A program made the position numbers and the translations under genes. Shown one piece after another: positions 1 through 9,059 of a stretch of DNA of 64,000 nucleotides (its first letter is position 1; the number at the start of each line of letters is the position of its first letter). The notes under the pieces are model-generated. The model made no database searches and was not told the DNA's origin. It saw only the letters and a program-made list of their open reading frames with translations. Source of the stretch: an uncultured Bacteriovoracaceae bacterium (GTDB taxonomy: Bacteria > Bdellovibrionota > Bacteriovoracia > Bacteriovoracales > Bacteriovoracaceae); contig CALIJZ010000002.1 in NCBI GenBank assembly GCA_938017795.1, forward strand, positions 1-64,000. The letters run 5' to 3'.

Positions 1-971
1 GGAGTGTGTCTTCCACCCTCTTCTTTAGTTAGAATATATACTTCACACTTAAATTTACTATGTGGCTTAACTGTACCTGGCTTAATTAAACACTGACCTC
101 TTTGGATCTCTTCTCTTTTCGTTCCTCTTAAAAGTACTCCAACGTTGTCTCCAGCTCTACCTTCATCAAGAAGTTTTCTGAACATCTCAACACCTGTAAC
201 GATTGTTTTTTGAGACTCTTTAATTCCTACAATCTCAATCTCTTCACCAACTTTTACGATTCCTCTCTCAATTCTACCTGTAACAACTGTCCCTCTACCT
301 GAGATAGAGAAAACGTCCTCAACTGGCATTAAGAAATCTTTATCAATATCTCGTTCTGGAGTTGGAATATACTCATCAACTTTAGCCATTAATTCTAAAA
401 TCTTCTCTTTTCCAATATTATCATCTCTACCTTCAACAGCAGCTAAAGCTGATCCTGCTACGATAGGAATATCATCACCTGGGAAGTCATAAGAAGATAA
501 TAATTCTCTTACTTCCATTTCAACTAATTCAAGTAATTCTTCATCATCTACTTGGTCTACTTTGTTTAAGAAAACTACGATTGCTGGAACACCAACTTGC
601 CTTGCAAGAAGGATGTGCTCTCTAGTTTGTGGCATAGGTCCATCTGCTGCGTTTACAACAAGAATTGCACCATCCATCTGAGCTGCACCAGTGATCATGT
701 TCTTTACATAATCGGCGTGACCCGGACAATCTACGTGAGCGTAATGTCTGTTAGCTGTTTCATACTCAACGTGTGCTGTATTAATTGTGATCCCTCTGGC
801 TTTTTCTTCCGGAGCTGAATCGATATCTGCATATGACTTCGCTTCAAGCCCTGAAGCTTCTGCAAGAGTCATAGTGATTGCTGCTGTTAAAGTTGTTTTA
901 CCATGATCTACGTGACCAATAGTTCCGATGTTTACGTGTGGTTTTGACCGGTCGAATTTTTCCTTTGCCAT
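1..971 (-). CDS. tuf: Elongation factor Tu (C-terminal part outside window)
   Basis: EF-Tu is the GTPase that delivers aminoacyl-tRNA to the ribosome. About 323 codons are present, running leftward off the window edge; the family is about 395 residues long, so the end of domain III is missing. The start ATG at 971 gives [16 protein letters not shown] and follows GGAG with good spacing. Visible GTPase motifs are GHVDHGKT (P-loop), the RGITI switch I segment, DCPGH (G3) and NKVD (G4). Domain II follows and the reading frame is intact to the edge. A strong promoter lies directly upstream, so this copy appears to be transcribed on its own. Identification is certain; whether the genome has a second tuf copy cannot be told from here. 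Confidence 0.97.
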   Translation of the reverse strand, partial: MAKEKFDRSKPHVNIGTIGHVDHGKTTLTAAITMTLAEASGLEAKSYADIDSAPEEKARGITINTAHVEYETANRHYAHVDCPGHADYVKNMITGAAQMDGAILVVNAADGPMPQTREHILLARQVGVPAIVVFLNKVDQVDDEELLELVEMEVRELLSSYDFPGDDIPIVAGSALAAVEGRDDNIGKEKILELMAKVDEYIPTPERDIDKDFLMPVEDVFSISGRGTVVTGRIERGIVKVGEEIEIVGIKESQKTIVTGVEMFRKLLDEGRAGDNVGVLLRGTKREEIQRGQCLIKPGTVKPHSKFKCEVYILTKEEGGRHT

Positions 972-1011
972 TTGTATCTCCTTACTTTAGTTAATTAATA
1001 AATATTGAGAA

Positions 1012-1040
1012 ATTATCCCTAAAGACTATTTCACTGACAA
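1012..1040 (-). promoter_or_regulatory. Probable sigma-70 promoter of tuf
   Basis: Reading on the minus strand, TTGTCA (1035-1040) is followed after exactly 17 bases by GATAAT (1012-1017). Both are five-of-six matches to the consensus. The tuf start codon is about 40 bases downstream, with GGAG in front of it. The site lies between the stop of the secreted-protein gene at 1074 and tuf. Confidence 0.65.
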
Positions 1041-1073
1041 GTAATATAATGAAACGATTGAATTTATTGATGC

Positions 1074-2588
1074 TTATTGATTCTTATTTGTGCTAGAATT
1101 TTCAACTTCTTTCACATTACATTGATTAATAAAGCTTAAAATATCTGTCCTAGAATTGGAACCACTATAACGGCCCTTGCTAGCTATAGGATCCCAGTTT
1201 GAATTCCAGGGATCATTCCATAATGTCACGCTAGACTTAAACTTTTTAGTCTTGTTTTCATCCTCTATTTGGCCCAAGAAGTATTTATAATAACTATTTT
1301 CCTTCCCAAGAGAAAATTCTCCAATCGAGAAATTTTTAGATAATTTTTTTATTACCTGATCAATTTTATTATCAAAATTATTATTACAGTTAGCTTTTAC
1401 CTTTAAAAATTTTCTTAATTCTTTGAAGTAATTTTTCTTTGTTTCATAATAACTTGGTCTTTTCTTTTTATCTTTTTCAATATGGCCATACTCAAAATAC
1501 ATTGAGGGAGCAATATAATCTATTTCAGAATAAAACTGAAGAACTTCTTTGCATGAAATTGACCCTCTCCCAACTCGATGAAAGTCACCATTAGGATTAA
1601 AAGAAATGCTTAGGTTTTCATACTTACTTTTTAATTTTTTTACTAATTCAGTATTCTTTTGAGCATACATAAATACACTCTTATCAATCTCAGCTCCTAT
1701 TGATATTGACACTTCCTCGTTATAGCTGGACTCATCTAAAAACTTCAACAATGGTCCATAAAGTGCTTCTTGAAACTTTTGGCTTGTAGTATCTAGTTCA
1801 AATTTCATTCTCCAGAATTTTTCCCCCTCGGTCATCATTGTATCAACATGTTCCAGGTGAGGATGCCATTTAATCTTCATACCTTTAGATTCTATATACT
1901 TTAAACACCTAAGAGTTTCTCCTTCTGTAGGAGAATTTTCGTTAACAATTACTCCATTTTCAAATGTGTGAACAGGATGAAAGACTGAGATAGAGTTAAA
2001 TCCTAAACCAGAAAACTCATCAACTTTCTTTTTACAAACTTGATCATAGTCTCCTTTTTTGTAGACAATTATTGATGGAGTTATAGTCGATGATACTTCA
2101 CATGTTTCGTTAAGTTTGTCTTTTCCAGAGTGGTAGTCTTCTTTTTTTTTATAAAATACTTTATCTAGTGAATTGAATACATATTTAGAATATACATTTA
2201 ATTCCTCTCCAGACAGCCTAGATTTTCTTGACTCATACTCTTTTATGAATTCATTAATTTTTCTTAATTTACTTTTACAATCTTTACTTTCACAATCACT
2301 GACAAGAGAGTCTTTTAATACTTTTATTGCATAGTCAGTCTTGTTAGTCTTAAAGTTTAGAGTATTTACTGCACTACTAAGTAGTACATTATTTTTCAAT
2401 TTGCTCTTTATTTCACACACTTCATTGTTATTGTCTTTACTTATAACTTTAAAAGCTAATCCATTTGAAATTTTATTAACTACTTTGTGAATCTCTTCAC
2501 AATCTTTTGCAGACCCTGAGGTTTTGCCAATACCTAATCCAGCAACGGCCAAAGTAGACATAGTAATAAACAAAAGATACCTTATCAT
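1074..2588 (-). CDS. Secreted protein with a possible glycosidase-like TIM barrel
   Basis: 504 residues with an N-terminal signal peptide (MIRYLLFITMSTLAVAGLG), so exported. The first ~165 residues are Lys/Cys-rich with no recognised family. From about residue 170 the pattern looks like a beta/alpha barrel: a strand followed by KGMKIKWHPHLE (His242, His244) and then SIGAEID with Glu300. These positions resemble the 'KPHID' and 'GTEL' segments of GH113-like barrels, where the second Glu is catalytic. Later segments such as IDYIAPSMYFEYG would suit a C-terminal strand. The assignment is inferred from pattern only; a non-catalytic barrel is possible. No neighbour hints at a substrate. The start is preceded by a weak AAGTAAG-type ribosome site. 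Confidence 0.6.
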   Translation of the reverse strand: MIRYLLFITMSTLAVAGLGIGKTSGSAKDCEEIHKVVNKISNGLAFKVISKDNNNEVCEIKSKLKNNVLLSSAVNTLNFKTNKTDYAIKVLKDSLVSDCESKDCKSKLRKINEFIKEYESRKSRLSGEELNVYSKYVFNSLDKVFYKKKEDYHSGKDKLNETCEVSSTITPSIIVYKKGDYDQVCKKKVDEFSGLGFNSISVFHPVHTFENGVIVNENSPTEGETLRCLKYIESKGMKIKWHPHLEHVDTMMTEGEKFWRMKFELDTTSQKFQEALYGPLLKFLDESSYNEEVSISIGAEIDKSVFMYAQKNTELVKKLKSKYENLSISFNPNGDFHRVGRGSISCKEVLQFYSEIDYIAPSMYFEYGHIEKDKKKRPSYYETKKNYFKELRKFLKVKANCNNNFDNKIDQVIKKLSKNFSIGEFSLGKENSYYKYFLGQIEDENKTKKFKSSVTLWNDPWNSNWDPIASKGRYSGSNSRTDILSFINQCNVKEVENSSTNKNQ

Positions 2589-2639
2589 TTACTTACTTTA
2601 TCATTATTGATAATTGAGTATTTTAAGATGGAATTATTT

Positions 2640-2714
<75 letters not shown>

Positions 2715-2745
2715 TAAATTTGATTAAACTAAGATTAAATACTTA

Positions 2746-3900
2746 TCAGAACTTTTTATTCATTCCTCGATAGGTCTTATATTCAATGTTTTTTTCTCTG
2801 ATCCAAAATGAATTGAAATGCTCTAGCAATTCACCTGCTTTGGCATGACGAAAGATTACTGGGTCTCCTAGTTTATACTCATATGAAGATTTAAATGGAG
2901 TTTGAACTTCTCCACACATCTCAGTAGAGACAAGCTTTACATTTAAATCAATTGGTTTGGGAACTTTTTCTAACCCAATAGAACCCGAAGCAACATAACC
3001 TCCACCATAAAGAGTATATATCCCAGGTTCTGGATTCCTTGTAACTTCTAGAGCAAAAAACAAAGATGGTTTTAACTTTAGGTTTTTATATCCATCAAAC
3101 AAACCAGGAGCATAAAAACCTGACCCTATTGTAATCTCCGTCACAAATTCTTCCTCTACTGAACTATCAATACTCCCTGTACCTCCAGCATTCACAAAGT
3201 CTAGCTTCACTTTTTTTTCATTTAACCAAGTTATTATTTCAGCTCTTATTTTCTTTAATTTTTTGATTGACTTCTTCTTTAATACCGGAACAACTAAATT
3301 CTCTATAAAGCTAGAACTCACATCTCTAACTCCAGCTATTTGCGCTTCATAACCCATTACAGCTTTGACTGAAAGTTTTTCAACTTTTTCGCAATATGAG
3401 AAAAGATCTTTAAAGTCGTTTAAATTTTTAATACTAGATCTATAAACACCAAAGTTTAAACCAGGTAATTTCATAGAGAGGTCAATATCTATACATATAT
3501 TTATCTCTTTTTGAGTGTTAGATAAAATATCAACATGTTCCTTGGAATCAACCATGAAATATACTTCATCCGAATTTGGATGATTTATAACTTCTTGAAT
3601 TTCATTTTTATTAACAACTGGATAAGCAATAAGAATATTTTTAAAGCCTTCTTCTAATAACCACAATGCTTCAGATGCACTATAGCACATTAAACCGTTA
3701 AACTTTGCACCAAGTTTTTCTCTTAATAGTTTTAAAACCTCTAAAGATCTTATCGATTTTGTAGCAACACGAATTAATTTATCACCAGATTCCCGAGCAA
3801 AAAACTCAACATTGTGATTAAAGTTTTCCTCCACAAGGAAAGCTAAAGGAAATTTTCTTCCTTTTAATTCTTCTTTCAGTTTATTAAGTCCGTTAATCAT
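2746..3900 (-). CDS. PLP enzyme of the D-threonine aldolase / alanine racemase-fold family
   Basis: 384 residues. The N-terminal alanine-racemase-type barrel has the PLP-binding lysine in RVATKSIRS (Lys48) and a barrel segment with NAGGTGSID. The C-terminal ~100 residues look like the D-serine dehydratase-like domain (VIFRHAKAGEL), which in this family holds a metal site. Members are D-threonine aldolases, D-serine dehydratases and uncharacterised 'amino acid deaminase/aldolase' proteins, so the reaction is probably Calpha-Cbeta cleavage or deamination of a beta-hydroxy amine substrate. It is divergent from the ceramidase gene with only 43 bases between. No clear Shine-Dalgarno precedes ATG 3900. 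The substrate is unknown. Confidence 0.7.
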   Translation of the reverse strand: MINGLNKLKEELKGRKFPLAFLVEENFNHNVEFFARESGDKLIRVATKSIRSLEVLKLLREKLGAKFNGLMCYSASEALWLLEEGFKNILIAYPVVNKNEIQEVINHPNSDEVYFMVDSKEHVDILSNTQKEINICIDIDLSMKLPGLNFGVYRSSIKNLNDFKDLFSYCEKVEKLSVKAVMGYEAQIAGVRDVSSSFIENLVVPVLKKKSIKKLKKIRAEIITWLNEKKVKLDFVNAGGTGSIDSSVEEEFVTEITIGSGFYAPGLFDGYKNLKLKPSLFFALEVTRNPEPGIYTLYGGGYVASGSIGLEKVPKPIDLNVKLVSTEMCGEVQTPFKSSYEYKLGDPVIFRHAKAGELLEHFNSFWIREKNIEYKTYRGMNKKF

Positions 3901-3943
3901 TATATTATATATTAGCTTATGTTAGAGAAAAGGCACAATCAAC

Positions 3944-5647
3944 ATGTCTAATGAATTTCATATTGGATTAGGGAAAAGTCATATTACCCCAAATGTAAAA
4001 GATGCTATCTTTTTAGGGTTTGCTAAACCTGAACAAAAACTTATTGATGTAAAAGAGCATTTACATGCAAGATCAATTATTTTCAAAAACGATGAAACAT
4101 ATTTTATCTATGTGAATCTTGAGATAGGTTTTGTGACTGACAGTGTTTACCAAAATGTTTTCAATGATCTAAGTGAGGTTCCTGAATTTAAAGGAATCTC
4201 TAGAGATCAACTCCATATTAGTGCTCAGCACACGCACTCTTCTCCTGGAGGGTTTGACTATTATCCATTATATAATATGCCAAATAGTGGTCACGTTCCT
4301 AAGATTCTTAAATCCATCACTAGTGGAATTATGGAATCCATACATAAAGCTTTTAAAGATATTTCTCTTGCAACTCTTGAATATAAAGAAGGAAGCTTTC
4401 CGGAAGATTCCGAAGTTTCATTTAATAGATCATTAAAGGCATATTTTAAAAATCCAGAAGTAAGCAATAAACATCTCACTTCTAAACAAGCCGCTCCAAA
4501 AGAAGTTGAAATGCTTGTTATTAAAAAAAATAATACTATTAAAGGATTTATTAACTGGTTCCCTGTTCATTGCACATCAATTGGAAGCACAAACAGATAT
4601 GTGCATTCAGATAATAAAGGAATTGCTTCCAAGCTAAGTGAAGAGGGAAATGATAGGGTATGCATTTTTGCTCAAGGAAATGCTGGAGATATTTCTCCTA
4701 ATTTTATTAAAGAAAAACAAGGACATAGAGATTTTAGAGGAAAATTTAAAGATGATCTAGAATCGACTCACTACAATGGAAAACTTCAGGCACAACAGGC
4801 ATTAAAAATATTAAATAAAAGCTCTTCTATTGCATTAGACTCAATCATTGACTCTGAGCTTATCTATTTAGATTTTTCAAATATGAAAAGCAAAGATTTT
4901 ACGGAGTCTAACCAAAAAAGAACATCTAATGGAGCAATGGGGGTAACTTTTTTATCTGGCTCACCAGTAGATGGAAGAGCTTTTCCTGAAACAATTACGG
5001 TTGTTTTTAATTTCATTGCCTTGATTTTAAATAAATCTCATCAAACGAAAAACTTTTTTATTAATAGATCGAAATATAAAGTTCGAAAATATCATGAAGA
5101 TCTTCATGGAAAGAAAAAAATCATACTAGATACAGGGTTGAGAAAATTTCTTTCTAGCTCTAGAGCACGATGGCTTCATATTTTAAGACATGTCGATCCA
5201 TTGATGAACACTTTTGCCGTTCAATTCTTTAGCGGAGCACTCTTAGAGAACTCATGGTTACCTGAAGTACTACCTGTTCAAATCTCTCAACTAGGCAGTA
5301 TTGCTATTATTTCAATTCCTGCTGAAACAACTACCATTGCAGGGAAAAGAATCAAGAAAGCTCTAGAGCCAATTCTTGAAAAAAAAGGAATCTCCAAAGT
5401 TATTATTGCTCCTTACGCTAATAACTACTGTGGCTATATTACAACACCAGAAGAATACGAGTTACAGCTTTACGAAGGAGCACATACTCTTTACGGAAAA
5501 TGGACTCTCCCTTCACTTATTTATCAACTTGAAAAATTTGCCACTGAATTTTTAAAAGAAAAACCACAACGAGATCTTGATAAACAATCTATTCCACCTA
5601 AGTTTTCACAAAGTGAAATCTCTAAAAGAACAAATACAATCCTATGA
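3944..5647 (+). CDS. Neutral ceramidase family amidase
   Basis: 567 residues matching the N-terminal catalytic domain of neutral/alkaline non-lysosomal ceramidase, which hydrolyses the N-acyl bond of ceramide to sphingoid base and fatty acid. Key residues are in order: AQHTHSSPGG (His96, His98), FPVHCTS (His209), NAGDISPNF with the candidate nucleophile Ser251, and IPAETTT (Glu461). These correspond to the zinc ligands and the active serine of the Pseudomonas enzyme. A Tyr-rich stretch follows near residue 500, where the family's zinc-binding tyrosine sits. No signal peptide is visible, which is unusual since characterised bacterial enzymes are secreted. The C-terminal Ig-like domain of longer members is largely absent. 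The stop overlaps the next gene by ATGA, so they form an operon. Confidence 0.85.
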   Translation: MSNEFHIGLGKSHITPNVKDAIFLGFAKPEQKLIDVKEHLHARSIIFKNDETYFIYVNLEIGFVTDSVYQNVFNDLSEVPEFKGISRDQLHISAQHTHSSPGGFDYYPLYNMPNSGHVPKILKSITSGIMESIHKAFKDISLATLEYKEGSFPEDSEVSFNRSLKAYFKNPEVSNKHLTSKQAAPKEVEMLVIKKNNTIKGFINWFPVHCTSIGSTNRYVHSDNKGIASKLSEEGNDRVCIFAQGNAGDISPNFIKEKQGHRDFRGKFKDDLESTHYNGKLQAQQALKILNKSSSIALDSIIDSELIYLDFSNMKSKDFTESNQKRTSNGAMGVTFLSGSPVDGRAFPETITVVFNFIALILNKSHQTKNFFINRSKYKVRKYHEDLHGKKKIILDTGLRKFLSSSRARWLHILRHVDPLMNTFAVQFFSGALLENSWLPEVLPVQISQLGSIAIISIPAETTTIAGKRIKKALEPILEKKGISKVIIAPYANNYCGYITTPEEYELQLYEGAHTLYGKWTLPSLIYQLEKFATEFLKEKPQRDLDKQSIPPKFSQSEISKRTNTIL

Positions 5648-7176
5648 ATTTAGAAAATCAAAACTCCCAAAAACACTTCAAGGAAAAATCGATGAACCCA
5701 ATAGCAAAAGCTAGAATTGAACAAAAAAAATTAAAATCACTCTCCCTCGATCAAAGAATCTCCTTAATTGATAATTTTAGAAAATATATCCTTGAAAACG
5801 ATGATCTTATTGTAAAAAACATTCAAGCTGATACAAAAAAATCTAGTGGAGATGCTTATATAAGTGAAATATTTGGTGTTTTAGAACATCTCGATTTTCT
5901 ACTTGGAAAAGCCAAAAAACATTTAAAAGATAAAAAAGTCCATACACCAATTGCTATGATGGGAAAGAAATCAAAGATTTATATGGATCCCTTAGGAGTA
6001 ATTCTTATTATTTCACCTTGGAACTATCCATTTTATCAAGCAATTGTCCCGATAACCACTGCAATTATTACTGGTAACGCCGTTGTTTATAAACCATCAG
6101 AGCTTACTCCAATGACTGGTTTTTTAGAAGAAGTTCTAGAAAAAACGTTGGGAGAATTTCGAGATTGTGTTCAAATTATTTATGGAGATGGTCAAATAGG
6201 TAAAGAATTAATTGATCAAAGACCAGATAAAATTTTCTTCACCGGAAGTGTTAGAACCGGAAAAATAATCATGAAGCAAGCAAGTGATTATTTAATTCCT
6301 GTAGAGTTAGAACTTGGCGGGAAAGACCCGATGTTGGTTTTTGAAAACTGTGTGATCGAAAGAGCCGTTCGTGGTGCTCTTTGGGGCAGTATGACCAATT
6401 GCGGACAATCTTGTACATCAGTTGAAAGAATTTTTGTTCATGAAAATATATACTCAGAATTTAAAGAAAAACTAGTCATCGAAAGTAAAAAGATTGTTCA
6501 AAAAGTTGATAGTGATGGAAGTTCTGATATTGGTATCATGACTAGCCCTGCTCAAATACAAATTATAAAAGAGCAATTAGAAGACGCTCTGTCTAAAGGA
6601 GCTGTTCAGTTAAGTGGCCATGATTGGGATAAAACTAATCCAGCTATCCCTCCAATTATTTTAGATAAAGTTGATTCTTCGATGATAATCTATAATGAGG
6701 AAACTTTTGGACCATTGGTATGGATAAAATGTTTTTCCACCAAAGAAGAGGCCATTGAACTAGCCAATAATTCTAAATATGGATTAACTGCAAGCATTTG
6801 GAATACTAATATCGCTGAAGCTCAAGAAATCGCTCATCAATTAGAAGTTGGAGGAGTTTCAATAAATAACGTAATGCTAACAGAGGGAAACCATGAACTC
6901 CCATTTGGAGGCACTAAGGATTCTGGAATTGGGAGGTATAAAGGTGAAATAGGTCTTTATTCTTTTTGCAATATCAAATCAATCATCATCGATGGTGGAC
7001 ATAAAAAGATAGACCCAAATTGGTACCCATATACAAATGAAAAATATAAGTTATTCAAATCTATGACTCATGGATTGTTCGGCGGTGGAATTGGAAACTT
7101 TATAAAATTTGGATTAAATGGACTTAAACTTGAATCACTAAGTACTAAACTTGGAATGAAGGGTCGTCATAAATAA
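5644..7176 (+). CDS. Aldehyde dehydrogenase (fatty-aldehyde/class 3-like)
   Basis: Up to 510 residues. NAD(P)-dependent oxidation of an aldehyde to the acid is expected. Visible motifs are SPWNYPF, VYKPSELTP (cofactor pocket), FTGSVRTGK, ELGGKDP with the general-base Glu, NCGQSCTS with catalytic Cys257, ETFGPL, and PFGGTKDSGIGRY near the end. A C-terminal tail of about 50 residues follows. The start at 5644 overlaps the ceramidase stop. An internal ATG at 5692 (MNPIAKARIEQ) would fit the family's usual length, so the first 16 residues are uncertain. Translational coupling to ceramidase suggests that the two act in one pathway, plausibly oxidising a long-chain aldehyde. The exact substrate is inference. 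Confidence 0.88.
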   Translation: MNLENQNSQKHFKEKSMNPIAKARIEQKKLKSLSLDQRISLIDNFRKYILENDDLIVKNIQADTKKSSGDAYISEIFGVLEHLDFLLGKAKKHLKDKKVHTPIAMMGKKSKIYMDPLGVILIISPWNYPFYQAIVPITTAIITGNAVVYKPSELTPMTGFLEEVLEKTLGEFRDCVQIIYGDGQIGKELIDQRPDKIFFTGSVRTGKIIMKQASDYLIPVELELGGKDPMLVFENCVIERAVRGALWGSMTNCGQSCTSVERIFVHENIYSEFKEKLVIESKKIVQKVDSDGSSDIGIMTSPAQIQIIKEQLEDALSKGAVQLSGHDWDKTNPAIPPIILDKVDSSMIIYNEETFGPLVWIKCFSTKEEAIELANNSKYGLTASIWNTNIAEAQEIAHQLEVGGVSINNVMLTEGNHELPFGGTKDSGIGRYKGEIGLYSFCNIKSIIIDGGHKKIDPNWYPYTNEKYKLFKSMTHGLFGGGIGNFIKFGLNGLKLESLSTKLGMKGRHK

Positions 7177-7177
7177 T

Positions 7178-7636
7178 TTATAAAGATTCATTAAAATCAT
7201 TATTTTTTATTAATTCAGTTAACTCTTTATCATCAACAGAGTCCAAACTTTTAGGATTCCACTTCATAATATCCATAACTCTTGGATGAGATGAATCTAA
7301 TTCTTCAAGACCTGAATAATATAAAGAGCAACTCAAACCTTTAAGACCCATGTTTATTAACCTGGTTGTTGGTTTAATAAAACCTGGATAATTCTCACTG
7401 TTCGATGCCATTTTCAATGACCAAACTAATAGATTCTGCGGAAAAAATGAAAAGAGACTTAAAAGAATATTCAATCCAAAAATATCATCTTTTTCCATAT
7501 TTTCTAATTGTCGATCTATATACTTAATAAAGCCTGACTCAGAAAACGAACTTAAGTCCTTATCTCCAGGGATATACACATCTCCACTTTTTTCAAGTCC
7601 TCTAATTGCAAATGAATTTAAATATTTTGATTTCAT
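7178..7636 (-). CDS. Small partner of the GMC oxidoreductase (unknown family)
   Basis: 152 residues with no signal peptide and no motif I can name. It starts with ATGA overlapping the stop of the GMC oxidoreductase, so the two are translationally coupled. Several GMC-type sugar/alcohol dehydrogenases work with a small subunit of this size (subunit 3 of gluconate dehydrogenase-like complexes). This one could fill that role, but typical subunit 3 proteins carry a Tat signal and this one does not. It contains a moderately hydrophobic segment (NILLSLFSFFPQNLLVWSL, about residues 57-75). The gene ends two bases from the stop of the convergent aldehyde dehydrogenase. Confidence 0.6.
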   Translation of the reverse strand: MKSKYLNSFAIRGLEKSGDVYIPGDKDLSSFSESGFIKYIDRQLENMEKDDIFGLNILLSLFSFFPQNLLVWSLKMASNSENYPGFIKPTTRLINMGLKGLSCSLYYSGLEELDSSHPRVMDIMKWNPKSLDSVDDKELTELIKNNDFNESL

Positions 7637-9012
7637 TTTATAAATTTCTCTACTGCCATTTTTGATAAGGCCATAATTGTTAAAGAAGGATTAATTCCGG
7701 GGGCATTAGGAAAAATGCTAGAATCAGCACAGAAAATATTTCTCTCATCATGTATTCTAAACTCAGGATCCACAACAGAACTTTCACCATTTTCACCTAT
7801 AGCACATCCACCCATCAAATGAAGACCTATTCCAAACTCACCTTCGATTACTCTTTTAGCACCTTGAGAATAAAATATATTTTTTATAGCATCATAACCA
7901 AGGTTTTTTCTTCTTTGATCAACACTATCTAATTCTTTATGAACAATTGTTTTATTATATTTCCCTACCTTAATCTCCCCAGGATTCGTATCTCTTATGG
8001 CTACTTCTATACTCGCAAAGCGCCTGAGATTTTTCATACAATAAAAATGTTCTTGCTGAATCCCTTTAAATAACACCGACATTGCAGCTGGTGGAGCAAA
8101 TACATTTTCTAATTTAAAGCCTTTGTTCCTAAAGTTTAAATCATCTGATTTATAACTCTGCAGGGGGCCTTTAAAAGCATCGATATCATAATCAAACTCT
8201 GCCATAAGCATGTATTGAGGGTGAGTATAAAACCTTTTTCCAATATTAGGATTTTTAAAGTTTGAATTCATTAATAGTTTTGAATTCCCTATAGCTCCAG
8301 AAGCTAAAACGAGTTTATCAGCGCTAAAGCTCCATTTCTTATCTAGCCTATCTTGACCGTGAATTTTCACTTTTTTTCCGGGTTCTACTTTCTTAACTTC
8401 AAACTCGGAAAAAACCTTTAACCCTTTTTTTAATGCAGATCTTACATAAGTAATCATTGTGCTTTGTTTACTATTTATGGGACAACCCGCCAGACACTTT
8501 ATACAATCCATCCCTTCGCCGTTGCGACAATCTGTTTGCCCTCTATCTAATGGATTACAAGTAAACCCATTGGCCTTAAAACCATTTCTAAATATATCTG
8601 CATTTTTATTAGCAAATTGTTCGGGAACCTTAACTATAGATGTATTTGTTTCTACTTTATCAAACCAAGGTAGCATATCTGTATTATTAAAAAATCCAAT
8701 CCCTGATTCATCTTTAAACCCTTCAAAAGCCAAATCATCAAAACGGTCCAGTAGCCCACCATTGATAATAGATCCACCACCAATCATTTTTGGTCGAACT
8801 AAACCTATCTCAGCATCACTAGTTAATTCGACTCCCCCGTTCCAATACATTTGTGAATTTGAATCAATATCAAATTTTGGATAATTATTTGAATAAAAAA
8901 ATTTTCCGGCTTCCAACATTAAAACTGAGTGACCTTTAGAAACTAATCCCTCAGCAATAATCGAGCCTGAAACTCCCCCACCTATAACTATAAAATTAAA
9001 ATGGTCCTGCAT
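7633..9012 (-). CDS. GMC family FAD-dependent oxidoreductase
   Basis: 459 residues from ATG 9012. The N-terminal FAD dinucleotide motif is VIGGGVSGSIIAEG. The middle carries CIKCLAGCPINSKQST, the Cys-containing motif found in long-chain alcohol oxidase and cholesterol oxidase-like GMC proteins. The C-terminal substrate/FAD segment (LHLMGGCAIG ... PGINPSLTIMALS) is complete. The likely reaction is flavin-dependent oxidation of an alcohol. I chose 9012 because the FAD motif normally sits within about 10 residues of the start; an upstream ATG at 9042 would add 10 atypical residues. An apparent intrinsic terminator overlaps this start (see separate entry), and no good Shine-Dalgarno is visible. 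It is coupled to the downstream 152-residue protein. Confidence 0.88.
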   Translation of the reverse strand: MQDHFNFIVIGGGVSGSIIAEGLVSKGHSVLMLEAGKFFYSNNYPKFDIDSNSQMYWNGGVELTSDAEIGLVRPKMIGGGSIINGGLLDRFDDLAFEGFKDESGIGFFNNTDMLPWFDKVETNTSIVKVPEQFANKNADIFRNGFKANGFTCNPLDRGQTDCRNGEGMDCIKCLAGCPINSKQSTMITYVRSALKKGLKVFSEFEVKKVEPGKKVKIHGQDRLDKKWSFSADKLVLASGAIGNSKLLMNSNFKNPNIGKRFYTHPQYMLMAEFDYDIDAFKGPLQSYKSDDLNFRNKGFKLENVFAPPAAMSVLFKGIQQEHFYCMKNLRRFASIEVAIRDTNPGEIKVGKYNKTIVHKELDSVDQRRKNLGYDAIKNIFYSQGAKRVIEGEFGIGLHLMGGCAIGENGESSVVDPEFRIHDERNIFCADSSIFPNAPGINPSLTIMALSKMAVEKFIK

Positions 9013-9036
9013 AAGGTTTAAGTTTATGCAGGACCA
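8990..9036 (-). terminator. Rho-independent terminator overlapping the GMC gene start
   Basis: On the minus strand a perfect 12-bp stem (arms 9025-9036 and 9002-9013) with an 11-base loop is followed by TTTTAATTTTAT. It lies 24 bases after the stop of the 912-residue protein gene, so it terminates that transcript. The 3' arm contains the GMC start codon (9010-9012), and the T-rich tract encodes its first residues. Confidence 0.7.
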
Positions 9037-9059
9037 CATCATTTGAAAATTGTATTAAA

